Source of the DNA: Candidatus Pullichristensenella stercorigallinarum
GTDB taxonomy: Bacteria; Bacillota; Clostridia; Christensenellales; Aristaeellaceae
DNA length: 36,506 bases
NCBI GenBank assembly: GCA_018712945.1
Contig: DVFZ01000028.1
Location: forward strand, 1-36,506
Direction of reading: 5' to 3'
In this document: positions 36,459-36,506 of the stretch, one piece after another
Position numbering within the stretch: position 1 is the stretch's first letter
Layout: each line of letters begins with the position of its first letter
Made by a program: the position numbers and the translations under genes
The notes under the pieces: generated by a model
Databases searched by the model: none
What the model saw: the letters and a program-made list of their open reading frames with translations, nothing else
Told to the model about the DNA's origin: nothing

Positions 36459-36506
36459 AGCCAATCCCTCCATTTGTATTTCTTGCCAATATTGTACCCC
36501 CCCCCC

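Noticed and set aside
36496-36506. Run of C at the right edge
   Set aside because: Most simply a contig-end artefact of assembly, not a biological feature.

Overview
The window looks like chromosomal DNA of a GC-rich member of the Clostridia, probably a gut commensal. This is inferred from gene content and order: rpmE-prmC-prfA-tsaC, a class 1B pyrD with pyrK, a van-type glycopeptide-resistance locus, AGGAGG ribosome binding sites, and frequent GTG/TTG starts and 4-8 bp gene overlaps. The genus cannot be fixed from sequence alone. The last bases are a C homopolymer, so the right edge may be a contig end.

Left part (1-8.3 kb): the first codons of a minus-strand gene, a small unknown protein, a translation operon on the minus strand (rpmE, prmC, prfA, tsaC), a solute-binding-like exported protein, and the membrane pyrophosphatase hppA, which carries the sequence mark of the K+-independent type. 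Two probable gene remnants lie in the gaps.

8.3-15.2 kb: a complete D-Ala-D-Lac type vancomycin-resistance locus. In transcription order on the minus strand it reads vanH, VanA-type ligase, vanX, vanR, vanS, vanZ, with vanW divergent on the plus strand. The sensor and regulator lie downstream of vanHAX instead of upstream. VanX is separated from the ligase and from vanR by about 0.5 kb on each side, and each gap holds a long composite palindromic element, the two in inverted orientation.

15.3-27 kb: class II aldolase, a structured MITE-like segment, a macrodomain protein, then a complete de novo UMP operon (pyrC-carA-carB-pyrK-pyrD-pyrF-pyrE-pyrB-pyrI). The operon is preceded by a strong promoter and a leader with a possible terminator/antiterminator switch.

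27-29 kb: a second pair of the same composite elements, again inverted (92-bp ends matching at 89 positions), encloses a CGGC-domain protein and a propeller-like protein. 29-32.4 kb: an OmpR-type regulator and histidine kinase followed by two membrane proteins. The regulator gene and the first membrane protein gene share an identically spaced operator-like motif.

32.5 kb to the end: a tRNA-Thr gene marks the left junction of an integrated element with a tyrosine integrase, a lower-GC secreted WG-repeat/peptidoglycan-binding protein and two small genes. It runs off the right edge.

The most unusual feature is the composite palindromic element family (four copies, two inverted pairs, each enclosing a gene cassette). 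Its outermost hairpin changes sequence between pairs while keeping its pairing, and the GC-rich core stays constant.
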